Shown piece after piece: positions 53,369-63,348 of a stretch of DNA of 64,000 nt. A program made the translations under genes and the position numbers. The stretch is from an uncultured Coriobacteriaceae bacterium. GTDB taxonomy: Bacteria > Actinomycetota > Coriobacteriia > Coriobacteriales > Atopobiaceae. Positions within the stretch are counted from its first letter, which is position 1. Every line of letters starts with the position of its first letter. The notes below the pieces were generated by a model. It was not told the DNA's origin. It saw only the letters and a program-made list of their open reading frames with translations, and did no database searches. The stretch spans positions 1 through 64,000 of the forward strand of contig CACYWP010000018.1 in assembly GCA_902778135.1 (NCBI GenBank), written 5' to 3'.

Positions 53369-53392
53369 GGTCATGGGTGCCCGCCCATGACC
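53369..53392 (+). promoter_or_regulatory. Hairpin upstream of the PTS gene
   Basis: GGTCATGGG and CCCATGACC form a 9-bp stem with a 6-nt loop, 27 nt before the PTS start. It has neither a T-tract nor the usual BglG/LicT ribonucleic antiterminator consensus that I could recognise. It might be an operator. Confidence 0.5.
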
Positions 53393-53419
53393 GCATGGAC
53401 GGACGCCGAGGAGCTTGCC

Positions 53420-54949
53420 ATGCCTAACAAGAGCGACATCGAGCTAGCACGCACCATCGTCGACCTGGTCGGAGGCCCACAGAACATCGCCACCGTCAAC
53501 CATTGCGTGACGCGCCTGCGCTTCAAGCTCTACGACGAGCAGTACGCGCGCGACGACGAGCTGGAGGCCCTCGAGGACGTCCTGCAGGTCATCAAGGCAA
53601 ACGGCCAGTATCAGGTCGTCATCGGCCCCGAGGTCATCGACGTGTTCGACGCCGTGCAGAAGGTGGGCTCGCTCTGGGACAAGGAGACGCTGGACGACGC
53701 CCAGGTCAAGGCGTCCGAAGGCTCTGGCCCCCAGGGCATCTCGGGCATCCTCATCGACCTCATCTCCTCGATCGTCGCGCCGGCGCTGGGCTGCATCGCC
53801 TCCACGGGCATGATCAAGGGCTTCCTGGCCCTCTGGGACTTCCTTGCCGTCCAGATCACGGGCAACAGCGTCACGACCAGCGGCGCCTACATCGCCATCT
53901 ATGCGATTGCCGACGGGTTCTGGCGCTTCCTGCCCATCATGCTGGGCATCACCGCCGCGCGCCGCTTCAAGATGAACGACCTCATCGGCGCCGCCATCGG
54001 CGCTGCCATGTGCTACCCCTCCATCGTCGACCTGTCCGCGGTGGCCTTCAGGGGCGCCGAGGGCGTGCGCTACCTCTTCCAGGGGACGCTGCTCGAGATG
54101 CCCTACAGCACCACCTTCTTCGGCATCCCCCTGGTGACGCCAGCGTCCTCGGGTGGCTACACCTCGACGTTCGTGCCTGTCATCATCGCGGTGTGGGCCA
54201 GCTCCTACATCTTCAAGTGGGCCAACAAGAACTTCCCCGCGACGGTCAAGCTGTTCCTCGTGCCCATGACCACCCTGGTCGTGGGTGGCATCGCGACGTT
54301 CCTGTTCATCGGCCCCGTCTCGACGGTCGTGATGAACCTCATCGGTGCCTTCTTCAACCTGCTGATGAACATCCCGGTCGTCGGCGGCACGGTGGCCGGT
54401 GCGGTACTGGGCACCGTGTGGCAGGTGCTGGTCATCTTCGGCTTCCACTGGGCCCTCGTCCCCATCAAGCTCTCCAACATGGCCACCTACTACTACGACT
54501 TCGCCCTGGCGCCGCAGTACGGCTGCACGTGGGCCCAGATCGCCTGCGTTCTGGTGGTCATCCTGAAGACCAAGGACGAGAACCTGAAGAAGAACGGCAT
54601 CGCCGCATTCATCACCGGCCTCTTCGGCACCACGGAGCCAGCCATCTATGGCGTGACGCTGCCGCTGCGCCTGCCCTTCGTCATCAGCTGCATCGGCGGT
54701 GCGGTGTCGGGCGCCTTCTACGGCCTGATGGGGTCGAAGTCGTTCATGATGGGCTACTCGGGTCTGCTGGGCCTGACGAGCTACATCGATGCCCGGACGC
54801 CCGAGCAGATAGAGGCATGGGCGGGTACCAGCTACTACCTGCCCAACCAGGGCATCTTCAACATGATCATCGCCGCGGCGGGCGTGGTCATCGCCTTTGC
54901 CGTGGGATTCGTGCTGACCTGGCTCTTCTGGCGCCCCAAGGAGGAGTAG
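53420..54949 (+). CDS. PTS beta-glucoside transporter, EIIBC
   Basis: A 509-residue permease that imports and phosphorylates a beta-glucoside. The N-terminal EIIB domain (residues about 1-85) has the phosphorylated cysteine in N-H-C-V-T-R-L-R-F. The EIIC domain spans about ten TM segments, with the G-(T/S)-T-E-P-A-I-Y-G-V loop conserved in the glucose/beta-glucoside superfamily. No EIIA domain is fused, so EIIA must be supplied in trans. GAGGAG precedes the ATG. The 6-phospho-beta-glucosidase downstream hydrolyses the product. Confidence 0.93.
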   Translation: MPNKSDIELARTIVDLVGGPQNIATVNHCVTRLRFKLYDEQYARDDELEALEDVLQVIKANGQYQVVIGPEVIDVFDAVQKVGSLWDKETLDDAQVKASEGSGPQGISGILIDLISSIVAPALGCIASTGMIKGFLALWDFLAVQITGNSVTTSGAYIAIYAIADGFWRFLPIMLGITAARRFKMNDLIGAAIGAAMCYPSIVDLSAVAFRGAEGVRYLFQGTLLEMPYSTTFFGIPLVTPASSGGYTSTFVPVIIAVWASSYIFKWANKNFPATVKLFLVPMTTLVVGGIATFLFIGPVSTVVMNLIGAFFNLLMNIPVVGGTVAGAVLGTVWQVLVIFGFHWALVPIKLSNMATYYYDFALAPQYGCTWAQIACVLVVILKTKDENLKKNGIAAFITGLFGTTEPAIYGVTLPLRLPFVISCIGGAVSGAFYGLMGSKSFMMGYSGLLGLTSYIDARTPEQIEAWAGTSYYLPNQGIFNMIIAAAGVVIAFAVGFVLTWLFWRPKEE

Positions 54950-54979
54950 GGGAGCGTCCCCCTGCGTCTGGCTTGCTGA

Positions 54980-55022
54980 CGGACGCTCACGACTCGCGTC
55001 GATGCCGGGTCGTGGGCGTCCG
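54980..55022 (+). promoter_or_regulatory. Hairpin between PTS and beta-glucosidase genes
   Basis: Arms 54980-54993 and 55009-55022 (14 bp, one G-U equivalent) enclose a 15-nt loop. There is no T-tract. It may stabilise the upstream PTS mRNA or weaken read-through. The rest of the 340-nt gap holds the palindrome at 55114 but no gene. Confidence 0.55.
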
Positions 55023-55113
55023 ACGCTCGCGCGATACCCACGGCCCGCAGGAGGCCCCGTTCCCCGTACCAGCGCGGTGCGCATCCCTACCGCCTGCGGG
55101 TCCACCAGACGTC

Positions 55114-55127
55114 TGGGAACGTTCCCA
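55114..55127 (+). promoter_or_regulatory. LacI-family-like operator palindrome
   Basis: TGGGAACGTTCCCA is a perfect 14-bp palindrome with the central CG typical of LacI/GalR operators. It lies 162 nt before the beta-glucosidase, so sugar-responsive control of that gene is inferred. No regulator gene is adjacent. Confidence 0.55.
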
Positions 55128-55145
55128 TGCCTACCATGGAAATGA

Positions 55146-56768
<1,623 letters not shown>

Positions 56769-56796
56769 GAGTAGGTCTCACGCAGAGGGTACCTCT

Positions 56797-56840
56797 CGGG
56801 CACGCACCAACCCTGGCAGGGCGGGTGCGTGCCCGCTTTT
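56797..56840 (+). terminator. Intrinsic terminator after the GH1 gene
   Basis: CGGGCACGCACC pairs with GGTGCGTGCCCG (12 bp) around a 15-nt loop, followed by CTTTT. Confidence 0.85.
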
Positions 56841-56947
56841 GCACGTGACGGAAACCCCCGATCCGAAAGCCGCAAACCGTCCCGTTGGTCCATAATCTGG
56901 TCATGCTGACGGCCGGGCTCAGGCCCATTCCGCATGGGGGAGGACCA

Positions 56948-57982
56948 GTGCAAGTACCATCGCATTCCGATGCCTTCGAGGTGCTCTGCCTACAGCTGGC
57001 AGACGAGGGACGTGGCGAGGCGCTGTTGGGGGACAGCTATGCCCGAGCACGCGAGGCGGCCCGTCCCTTCTTCTCCTGCAAGGAGTTCCCCGATGTGTAC
57101 CTGGAGTTCCCACTGGCCGGGGCGCCGTTTCTGGACGTGACCCTGCTCTACCACCCGGAAGCGCCTGGCATGCGCATAGACTCGCCGGCGGCCCAGGGGA
57201 CCGGTCCCCTGCTGGACTGGTTCGCGGAGATGTCGGCGGAGTACGAGGGCATCAGCTTCGGCTTCGAGCTGGACACGAAGGAGCGGGTCCTTCCGCCCGT
57301 TGCCGTCCATTTCCAGCCGCGCAGGGCGAAGGAGCTGGTCAGGCCATTCTGCGAGGTGGCTGGGGAGCCTTGGCGGGCCGACCTCTACCTGGACCTCTGC
57401 AAGCGCCTGCCCTCACGGTGGGACCTTTCGTACTTCGGGATGTTCCGAGGCAGGCCAGACAGCCCCCTGCGCGTCAGCGGCTACCTCGAGAGGTTGGAGA
57501 AGGGGATCTGCGCCCGGAACCCGTCCCACCTGCGGAAGGTGTTCGACGCGGTGGGGTTCACCGCTTACGACGAGGAGATGCTCGCGCAGGTGTGCCGGGT
57601 GATGTCCATCGCACCGGGTTCGATGGACTTCCAGTTCGACATATACCCGGATGGGACCCTGGGCCCGGTGTTCTCCCTGGACGTGCAGTTCGAGATTGCG
57701 GTGACCAAGCTCATACGGCAGAGCTTTGCCAACGGCGACATCGCGCGGGTGATGGGCCAGTTCGAGCAGTGGGGGGCGGCCGACGAGCGCTGGCACCTAT
57801 GCTCCGACGCGGCTATCGCGCGGGCGATACCCGTGGTGCTGGAAGACGGGACGCTCGGCCACTTCGGCTTTACGCTCATGCCCCAGTGGACGAAGGTGCG
57901 TTGGACCGACGGGGTCCTGCAGCCGGCCAAGCTCTACTGCCTGGGCAACGCGAGGCTTATGGAGCAGAAGTCCGCCCACTAG
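56948..57982 (+). CDS. Protein of unknown function (first gene of the terminal cluster)
   Basis: A 344-residue soluble protein that I do not recognise. It has repeated strand-rich segments of the type (F/Y)-(G/D)-F-x-(L/I)-D/Y followed by P-V-x-x-x-(F/L)-x-x-x-x-(A/E) (for example S-F-G-F-E-L-D, D-F-Q-F-D-I-Y, H-F-G-F-T-L-M). Such spaced repeats occur in ABBA-type prenyltransferases, but this is only a resemblance. The GTG start was chosen for its GGGGGAGGA Shine-Dalgarno; a leaderless ATG at 56903 after CATAAT is another option. No TM or signal peptide is seen. Confidence 0.7.
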   Translation: MQVPSHSDAFEVLCLQLADEGRGEALLGDSYARAREAARPFFSCKEFPDVYLEFPLAGAPFLDVTLLYHPEAPGMRIDSPAAQGTGPLLDWFAEMSAEYEGISFGFELDTKERVLPPVAVHFQPRRAKELVRPFCEVAGEPWRADLYLDLCKRLPSRWDLSYFGMFRGRPDSPLRVSGYLERLEKGICARNPSHLRKVFDAVGFTAYDEEMLAQVCRVMSIAPGSMDFQFDIYPDGTLGPVFSLDVQFEIAVTKLIRQSFANGDIARVMGQFEQWGAADERWHLCSDAAIARAIPVVLEDGTLGHFGFTLMPQWTKVRWTDGVLQPAKLYCLGNARLMEQKSAH

Positions 57983-58025
57983 GGTCCTGGGCAGCCCCAT
58001 GAAGGCACCCTCGCCCCTCCCTCAA

Positions 58026-58041
58026 TTGACACGTCGGTCAA
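58026..58041 (+). promoter_or_regulatory. TTGAC-N6-GTCAA palindrome (copy 1)
   Basis: A 16-bp inverted repeat about 105 nt before a small membrane-anchored zinc-ribbon protein. The same arrangement recurs at 61886. It may be an operator; the TTGAC half could also serve as a -35. Confidence 0.5.
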
Positions 58042-58146
58042 CTGCCTGTCGCGCGCGGTGCCTCTTGGTCCATAGTGGGTGTCGAGCAGTTGCCAGACTG
58101 GCCCCGGCGGGTCTGGTCCAGCGTCCATGGTGGTTGGAGGGGTGTC

Positions 58147-58467
58147 ATGAATCCGTTTGCCTGGGGTGTCGTCGCCGTGGTGGTCGCCGCTGTCGCCACG
58201 TGGGGGATCCTCCTCTTCGTGCGCTCCCGTAGCGCCGATGAGGGTCCCGATGAGTTCTGGGAGTCGCTGTCTGCTGTGCACTACGAGTGCGACCCCGAGA
58301 CCTGTGCCCACGAGTGGGTGGTCGAGAGGACCGAGGACGTGGAGATGACCATCGACTATTGCAGCTATGGCGGACCAGACCCGGTGGGGATCGTCACGTA
58401 CACGTATCTCTACTGTCCCAAGTGCGGCGCGCGCGATGTCGAGGAATCCGCCCCTGTCCCGCTCTAG
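58147..58467 (+). CDS. Small membrane-anchored protein with zinc-ribbon cysteines
   Basis: A 106-residue protein with one N-terminal TM (residues about 5-24) and a cytosolic or extracytoplasmic domain containing C-A-H-E-W and, 40 residues on, Y-C-P-K-C-G-A-R. The four Cys/His positions suggest a zinc site. The gene at 62342 has the same order (TM, C-P-H-E-W, C-P-H-C-N-A-R). Function is unknown. GGAGGGG precedes the ATG. Confidence 0.7.
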   Translation: MNPFAWGVVAVVVAAVATWGILLFVRSRSADEGPDEFWESLSAVHYECDPETCAHEWVVERTEDVEMTIDYCSYGGPDPVGIVTYTYLYCPKCGARDVEESAPVPL

Positions 58468-58501
58468 CGGGGAGGGCCGGGACGTGCGGGAGGAGACGGT
58501 G

Positions 58502-58846
58502 ATGGAAGGGACGAGGCGAGTCATCTGCCCCGTATGCGGGCATGCCAACGACTTTGGGAAGGACTGCCTGACCTGCGGAAATCCCGTGGCGCTCGACGAG
58601 GGCGACCACCAGAGCGTCGTGTTCGTGGGCATGGATGACGGCTACCACAGCCACTACGCGCCCCCCACGAGCTATCACGAGCGGTATCGATGCGCCAGCT
58701 ACGGTCCGGCATGCGAGACCTGCGTCCATGCCCCGTCGAGCGACATCTTCTGTCACTTTGGCAAGGTGGACATCCGACGCAGGCGTCGCGTGCTCGACGA
58801 CGGGACGGTGGTCTGCGTGTACAACGGCTGGGTGGAGCGGGTGTAG
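58502..58846 (+). CDS. Zinc-ribbon protein of unknown function
   Basis: A 114-residue protein with an N-terminal zinc ribbon (C-P-V-C-G-H-A-N...C-L-T-C-G-N-P) and three further cysteines in C-A-S-Y-G-P-A-C-E-T-C plus a C-H pair, giving a cysteine content unusual for its size. The rest has no recognisable motif. GGGAGGAG lies 8-9 nt before the ATG; GTG 58499 is an alternative. It follows the preceding gene by 34 nt. Confidence 0.68.
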   Translation: MEGTRRVICPVCGHANDFGKDCLTCGNPVALDEGDHQSVVFVGMDDGYHSHYAPPTSYHERYRCASYGPACETCVHAPSSDIFCHFGKVDIRRRRRVLDDGTVVCVYNGWVERV

Positions 58847-58978
58847 GCGGCGGGCTCGGTTCTCGTACGGTCTTGTGCGCGGCCGTGCCATGCCTGATGA
58901 TACAGATGGCCTCATGATGCCAATGGTGTGCCTGGGTGACCCACGTAGACGGGTGGCGACCTGCGAGAGGGGGTTCTC

Positions 58979-60025
58979 ATGGGTGTGACGACCGAGATGA
59001 CCTTCATATTCAAGCGAGAGAGGCATGCCCGTTGGGCGGCGCACATAGCCAAGGGCATCCTCAAGGTGGCTCTTGCCAAACAGACCCCGCTGGACGAGGA
59101 GTTGGGCCTGAGCCGCTATGTCAGCCTCATGGCAGCGCACTTCTTCTGCGAGGAGGAGCTGGCGGACTACGACCCGGTCGCTGCCGACCCGCGGTGCGCG
59201 CTTGCCTGGATGGAGCGTCGCGGGACGAGGCTCGTGGTGACACGTTGCGCCGACGTCCAGCGCTCGTTCCCCCTGCGGGAGGCTGCCCTCGACGACGAGC
59301 CCTTCCCCCAGATATGCCTTGCCTACGCGACGCGCTACCCGCAGGTGCCCTTCGCGGCGTACTGCCGCTACGAGCAGACCACCTCGGGCTTTGTGGAGCT
59401 CACGCGCGCCGCATGGGATGGGGACTGCCTCCGCCTCAGGCGGAACGCGGGCGAGCTGCCCTTCGACGAGCGGGCATGGGATACCTGGGACATGCTTGAG
59501 CTGCGCTATTGCGACGGGGAGTACCTTGCGTGCGACGAGCTTCCCTCGCCGCTCAGGCGCCACTACGAGGAGCTGCTCGACGAGGCGCGCCAGGCTGGCC
59601 TGGCCGGCGACGTGGCGGGGGCTCTGTACTTCCTGGATGCCGCCGAGGCCCTTCCCGGATGCGGGGAGCTGCCGCAGGCCGCGCTGCAGCGTGGCCTTGC
59701 GGCCGAGCACCTGCGGCGCCATGGCGTCAGGCGCGTTCGGGAGCTGTGGACAAGCGAGGTGCCCCAGGAGCTGCGCGACGAGCTGGCCGCATCAGATCCG
59801 GTGACGGAGTGCCCGCTCGGGGGAGGGCGATTCGTGCTGCGGGCGCAGGACGTGGGTTTCAGGATCGTCGACACGGACGATGGGTCGACCGCAGGCGAGG
59901 GCTGCCACTACTTCAGCGACGAACCGACGCGCGTCGTCCACGACTTCCTGGTGCTCTCGGGTGGCCGCTACTTCCTCGTCGACTGGAAGTACAACGTGCA
60001 GTCCCCGCTGGAAGGCATGTGGTGA
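58979..60025 (+). CDS. Protein of unknown function
   Basis: A 348-residue, acidic, apparently soluble protein with no TM, signal or familiar motif. The middle (about 195-240) is helical and Glu/Ala-rich. The last 70 residues form a strand-rich module (R-F-V-L-R-A-Q-D-V, then F-L-V-L-S-G-G-R-Y-F-L-V-D-W-K). GAGAGGGGG supports the ATG. Base composition matches neighbouring housekeeping genes, so there is no sign of recent transfer. Confidence 0.65.
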   Translation: MGVTTEMTFIFKRERHARWAAHIAKGILKVALAKQTPLDEELGLSRYVSLMAAHFFCEEELADYDPVAADPRCALAWMERRGTRLVVTRCADVQRSFPLREAALDDEPFPQICLAYATRYPQVPFAAYCRYEQTTSGFVELTRAAWDGDCLRLRRNAGELPFDERAWDTWDMLELRYCDGEYLACDELPSPLRRHYEELLDEARQAGLAGDVAGALYFLDAAEALPGCGELPQAALQRGLAAEHLRRHGVRRVRELWTSEVPQELRDELAASDPVTECPLGGGRFVLRAQDVGFRIVDTDDGSTAGEGCHYFSDEPTRVVHDFLVLSGGRYFLVDWKYNVQSPLEGMW

Positions 60026-60027
60026 GG

Positions 60028-61128
60028 ATGATGGGACAGGACAAGGAAACGGGCAGGGGGCAGGGTCCCACGGTCCGGGTGCACATGCGGATGCCGACGA
60101 AAAGGCACTCCAATGAGATACGCATTGGCGGCGAGGGGCCATCGGGTGCCGAGTCCTCGACCCACCGCGCAGAGATCCGCCGGTGCCAACGGGAGTGCCT
60201 CGACGAAGGCCTGGGAGGCACCTGCCTCGTGATGGACTGCCCGTTTGACTTCGGCGAGTGCGCGGACGTGGCCACCGACTGGCTGGTGGCGCACCGCGAC
60301 GACGAGGCCCTCGTGCGCGGGCTTGCCGCCGACCCCACGCTTGGCCGCGACCCCTACGAGGTCACCTCCCTGCTGACCTCCGACCGCCATTGGATGCGCA
60401 TCGCCCGGAGCATCCCCGTGCTGCGCAGCATGGCCTTTGCGCGCATGCGCGGCTACGAACTCGTCGTGCACCGCGACGAGGTCTTTCGCCTCGCCCTCGA
60501 GACGGACACGCCCGTTGCCTACGAGGCGCTGTTGCGGATGCTGCGGGTCGCTGGGATGGAGGTGCCCAAGGAGCTGCGGCGGGAGCTGCGAGCCCATCTC
60601 ATCGGTTGCGGCATCGGGCTCGATGCGTGGGAGGACCTGCTGGCAGAGGAGCGTTTCGACGTCGACGAGCTCTCCCCGGCCATGCTGGTCGCGCGTGACT
60701 ACGCCGGGCTCGAGTCATCGACGTATCACGTGAGCTGGGACCAGGAGGAGTACTGGCTGTTGGGGATCCTGAGGCTCGCCGAGGACGACCGGCCCGACCC
60801 GGATGGCTTGCGCTCGCATGCGTTTGACAGGCAGGACCTGCACGCATTCGACGAGGATGTCGAGGCGGTGCGTGCGCTGCTTGCCGGGCGAGGGCTTGAT
60901 GCCGAGCTGTTGGGGGCGGAGGTCCGAGATGTGCTCAAGACCCGGCAGGGGAGTGGCTTTCATGCCCGCCAGCTTTTGTGGGAGGTGCTGGGGGCGCAGG
61001 CGGAGTCTCGCGGGGACTCGGGAATCTGGGCGCATGACGTCGTCGACCACGCCCTGTGCCACCCATCCGGCGTGATCCGGCAGGCCCTTGACAGGTATCA
61101 TGCCCACCATGGCGGCTCGGCGGACTGA
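60028..61128 (+). CDS. Protein of unknown function with N-terminal cysteine cluster
   Basis: A 366-residue protein. A Cys-rich segment near residues 50-75 (C-Q-R-E-C, then C-L-V-M-D-C and C-A-D) could bind metal. The remainder is helical and charge-rich, with no family I recognise. The start is ambiguous (GTG 60022, ATG 60028 or ATG 60031), all within a few codons. It begins 2 nt after the preceding stop, so the two are very probably co-transcribed. Confidence 0.62.
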   Translation: MMGQDKETGRGQGPTVRVHMRMPTKRHSNEIRIGGEGPSGAESSTHRAEIRRCQRECLDEGLGGTCLVMDCPFDFGECADVATDWLVAHRDDEALVRGLAADPTLGRDPYEVTSLLTSDRHWMRIARSIPVLRSMAFARMRGYELVVHRDEVFRLALETDTPVAYEALLRMLRVAGMEVPKELRRELRAHLIGCGIGLDAWEDLLAEERFDVDELSPAMLVARDYAGLESSTYHVSWDQEEYWLLGILRLAEDDRPDPDGLRSHAFDRQDLHAFDEDVEAVRALLAGRGLDAELLGAEVRDVLKTRQGSGFHARQLLWEVLGAQAESRGDSGIWAHDVVDHALCHPSGVIRQALDRYHAHHGGSAD

Positions 61129-61160
61129 CGCCGCGTAACAGGGCAACGGAGGTGGCTGCG

Positions 61161-61841
61161 ATGGAGCGGATCGACCAATCCTGGACGCAAGGCGAGAGGA
61201 AGGCGCGCACGCAGGAGCCTGCCGCCATGGCGCCTGCCGTTCGGGACTGGGTGCGCTGCATGACCTTGGCCGACTCCCTGCTCCATGGGGACGAGGGCGG
61301 GTTCTGGTGCGCGTATGACGAGCGGTCGGAAGACGTGAGGCGTGGCATGCTCGACCGGTTTCGCCTGGCAGGCGTAACGCTCAGGCCGCTGGCGATGGAT
61401 CCGGGGGACGATGGGTTGGCTCGTATCTCCTTCCACTTCGAGGATTGCCAGCGTCACGACCAGATGGAGGAGCTTTGGCTGCGGGCGCTCAGCGCCGAGG
61501 CGCCAGACGAGCAGGCATACCTGATGAACAAGTGCCAGCAGTACGCCTTGAGCGAGGAGCCCGTCTACTGCCTCGAAGGTCCTAGGGCTATCCTGGACGC
61601 GCTTGTCGAGAGCGTTCTTGCCATGGAGGATGGCCGCACGATGCTCATAGGCGAGGACGACGGCATCGTCGCACGCTGCGCCGACAGGCAGGATCTGCTG
61701 CTGGGCGGCGAGGGGTCGCCTTCGCACGACTGCTGGCTCGTCTCCCGTCACGGAGAGGTGGTGCTGGTCGACTCGACGCTCCTCTCGAGCGAGGTCTATG
61801 TGAGCCGTACGGCTCTCGCATCTGCGCTTGGCCAGTGCTAG
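61161..61841 (+). CDS. Protein of unknown function
   Basis: A 226-residue acidic protein without TM or signal. A strand-rich C-terminal part (S-H-D-C-W-L-V-S-R-H-G-E-V-V-L-V-D-S-T) resembles the end of the 58979 product (F-L-V-L-S-G-G-R-Y-F-L-V-D-W), hinting at a shared module. No known family is recognised. GGAGGTG lies 6 nt before the ATG, and the preceding gene ends 32 nt upstream. Confidence 0.62.
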   Translation: MERIDQSWTQGERKARTQEPAAMAPAVRDWVRCMTLADSLLHGDEGGFWCAYDERSEDVRRGMLDRFRLAGVTLRPLAMDPGDDGLARISFHFEDCQRHDQMEELWLRALSAEAPDEQAYLMNKCQQYALSEEPVYCLEGPRAILDALVESVLAMEDGRTMLIGEDDGIVARCADRQDLLLGGEGSPSHDCWLVSRHGEVVLVDSTLLSSEVYVSRTALASALGQC

Positions 61842-61885
61842 CCACCTGTGGCATAGCCACGAGCTGGGATTGACCGGCGGGCCTG

Positions 61886-61901
61886 TTGACCGGTTGGTCA
61901 A
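61886..61901 (+). promoter_or_regulatory. TTGAC-N6-GTCAA palindrome (copy 2)
   Basis: The same 16-bp layout as at 58026, here about 115 nt before another small TM protein. Two matching palindromes at two transcript starts of one cluster suggest a common regulator. Confidence 0.5.
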
Positions 61902-62017
61902 TTGGGCGGCCGTGTGGCCCCCCGTGGCGTATCGTTTGGTCTTGTCAGTCCGTACTGCGTGGACGAGGCTGTTGTCAGCCTTGGGCGCGATTCCCATCCA
62001 AGGGAGGGGGAGGAACC

Positions 62018-62230
62018 ATGGGCGATGAGATGGAGCGGGCCAAGCGTGAGGACGGTGGCATCCGCGACGAGGCCCCTGCCGCACCCGTCACACCAGAGGA
62101 CTATGGGACCTCGTGGAAGGAAATCAGCTCGGATGAGGGTACGGCGGGCTGCATGATCATCGGCTTCGCGGCCATCGCGGCACCGGTGCTGCTCGTGTGC
62201 CTGCTCGTGCGCCTCTTTGGCCTTATGTGA
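62018..62230 (+). CDS. Small single-TM protein
   Basis: A 70-residue protein: a charged, hydrophilic N-terminal half (many E, D, K) and a C-terminal TM helix (residues about 45-68, G-C-M-I-I-G-F-A-A-I...). This is a tail-anchored layout. No homologue is recognised. The AGGGAGGGGGAGG Shine-Dalgarno is among the strongest in the window, which supports a real gene despite its size. Confidence 0.6.
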   Translation: MGDEMERAKREDGGIRDEAPAAPVTPEDYGTSWKEISSDEGTAGCMIIGFAAIAAPVLLVCLLVRLFGLM

Positions 62231-62341
62231 GCATACGCATGGTTCCATGCCCCCAGGGTGGCCTTTGCCAACGTGTCGTTGGAGAGGGGCCACGCACGGC
62301 ATGGGCGATTTCCCACACCATGTTTCGGAAGGAGGACGCTC

Positions 62342-63181
62342 ATGGATACGTTGGCAGCCAGGATCGCTCTCGTGCTCGTCATGGGCATTGCAGCCTTCGC
62401 CCTTCTGGTCGTCGCCCTCGAGAGGGTCCTTGCCGTTCGCAAGGCCCGCAGGAAGGCGCACGAACAGAGGCGCCACCCCTGGGACCCCGCCCTGTGCCCT
62501 CACGAGTGGGAGCCGTCAAAGGGTGGGGCCTGCAGGAAGGACCCTCCCGACTGGACGGGCAGCGAGCGTCCAAGGTGGGGGCTCGAGGTCTGCCCTCACT
62601 GCAATGCGAGGCACTTTACCTGCAGTTTTGCTGACTGTGGTCGCTACAAGGAGTGTCAGGCCGAGCACGAGGCACCGTCTCCCGAGCCGGGCACGCTCAG
62701 GCGCGAGCCGATCGGTCGCGTGGCGGACGCGCATGGCTTCGAGTACTCGCACTATTGGCTGCACGACCGCTACGGCAACAGGCGCGAGGCCTGGTGTCGC
62801 ATCGTCCCCACGTCCATACCCTTCGCCTGCCCGGACTGCGGGGGCATGGTGGTGGGCGTGGGAACTCCCCGCGTGTGGCCTGGCACCACCGGCCAAGACC
62901 CCCAGTCCTACCGCTGCGAGCGATGCGGCCGCCAGGAGGACCACGAGTTCGGGGAGACGCACGTCGTGACCTGCGAGGGACATCCGTCGTTCGTCGAGCC
63001 GCGAGGCGTGCAGCCCGTGTGCCCGCTTGGTGGCAAGCACTGGTGGAAGACGGTCGAGGAGTGGACGGCCTTCGAGTTTCCCGATGGGGTCGACCCGTAT
63101 CCGGAGAACATCAACCTCTTGGAAAGGGTCCGGCACAAGAGGCTTCGCTGCGAGAGGTGCGGCGAGGAGAGGACCGTCTGA
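62342..63181 (+). CDS. Membrane-anchored multi-zinc-ribbon protein
   Basis: A 279-residue protein with an N-terminal TM (residues about 8-30) and a basic stop-transfer. It has at least three paired-cysteine sites: C-P-H-E-W...C-P-H-C-N-A-R, C-P-D-C-G-G...C-E-R-C-G-R, and a terminal C-E-R-C-G-E. The first pair repeats the layout of the 58147 product. Function unknown; zinc ribbons of this kind often mediate protein contacts. GGAAGGAGG precedes the ATG. Confidence 0.68.
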   Translation: MDTLAARIALVLVMGIAAFALLVVALERVLAVRKARRKAHEQRRHPWDPALCPHEWEPSKGGACRKDPPDWTGSERPRWGLEVCPHCNARHFTCSFADCGRYKECQAEHEAPSPEPGTLRREPIGRVADAHGFEYSHYWLHDRYGNRREAWCRIVPTSIPFACPDCGGMVVGVGTPRVWPGTTGQDPQSYRCERCGRQEDHEFGETHVVTCEGHPSFVEPRGVQPVCPLGGKHWWKTVEEWTAFEFPDGVDPYPENINLLERVRHKRLRCERCGEERTV

Positions 63182-63348
63182 CGGATGGGGGAGGCCGACC
63201 GGGAGGACCCTGCGATGCCCTCCTGTGGGCAGCCACGCGCTTTGAGGTGCCAGACGATACCGCCAGGCATGAGGGACCGTCTGGCACCGTCCTCTACCTG
63301 CTAGGCTTCTGGTGGCAGGTGGGGGCGCCGCACTCGGGGAGGGATGCC

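Noticed and set aside
53369..53392. BglG/LicT antiterminator target before the PTS gene
   Set aside because: The hairpin does not match the ribonucleic antiterminator consensus, is not followed by a terminator, and no bglG-like gene is present.
56948..57982. Cyanobactin-type (ABBA) prenyltransferase
   Set aside because: Spaced strand repeats look similar, but I could not identify diagnostic residues, a precursor peptide or other RiPP genes nearby, so no function was assigned.
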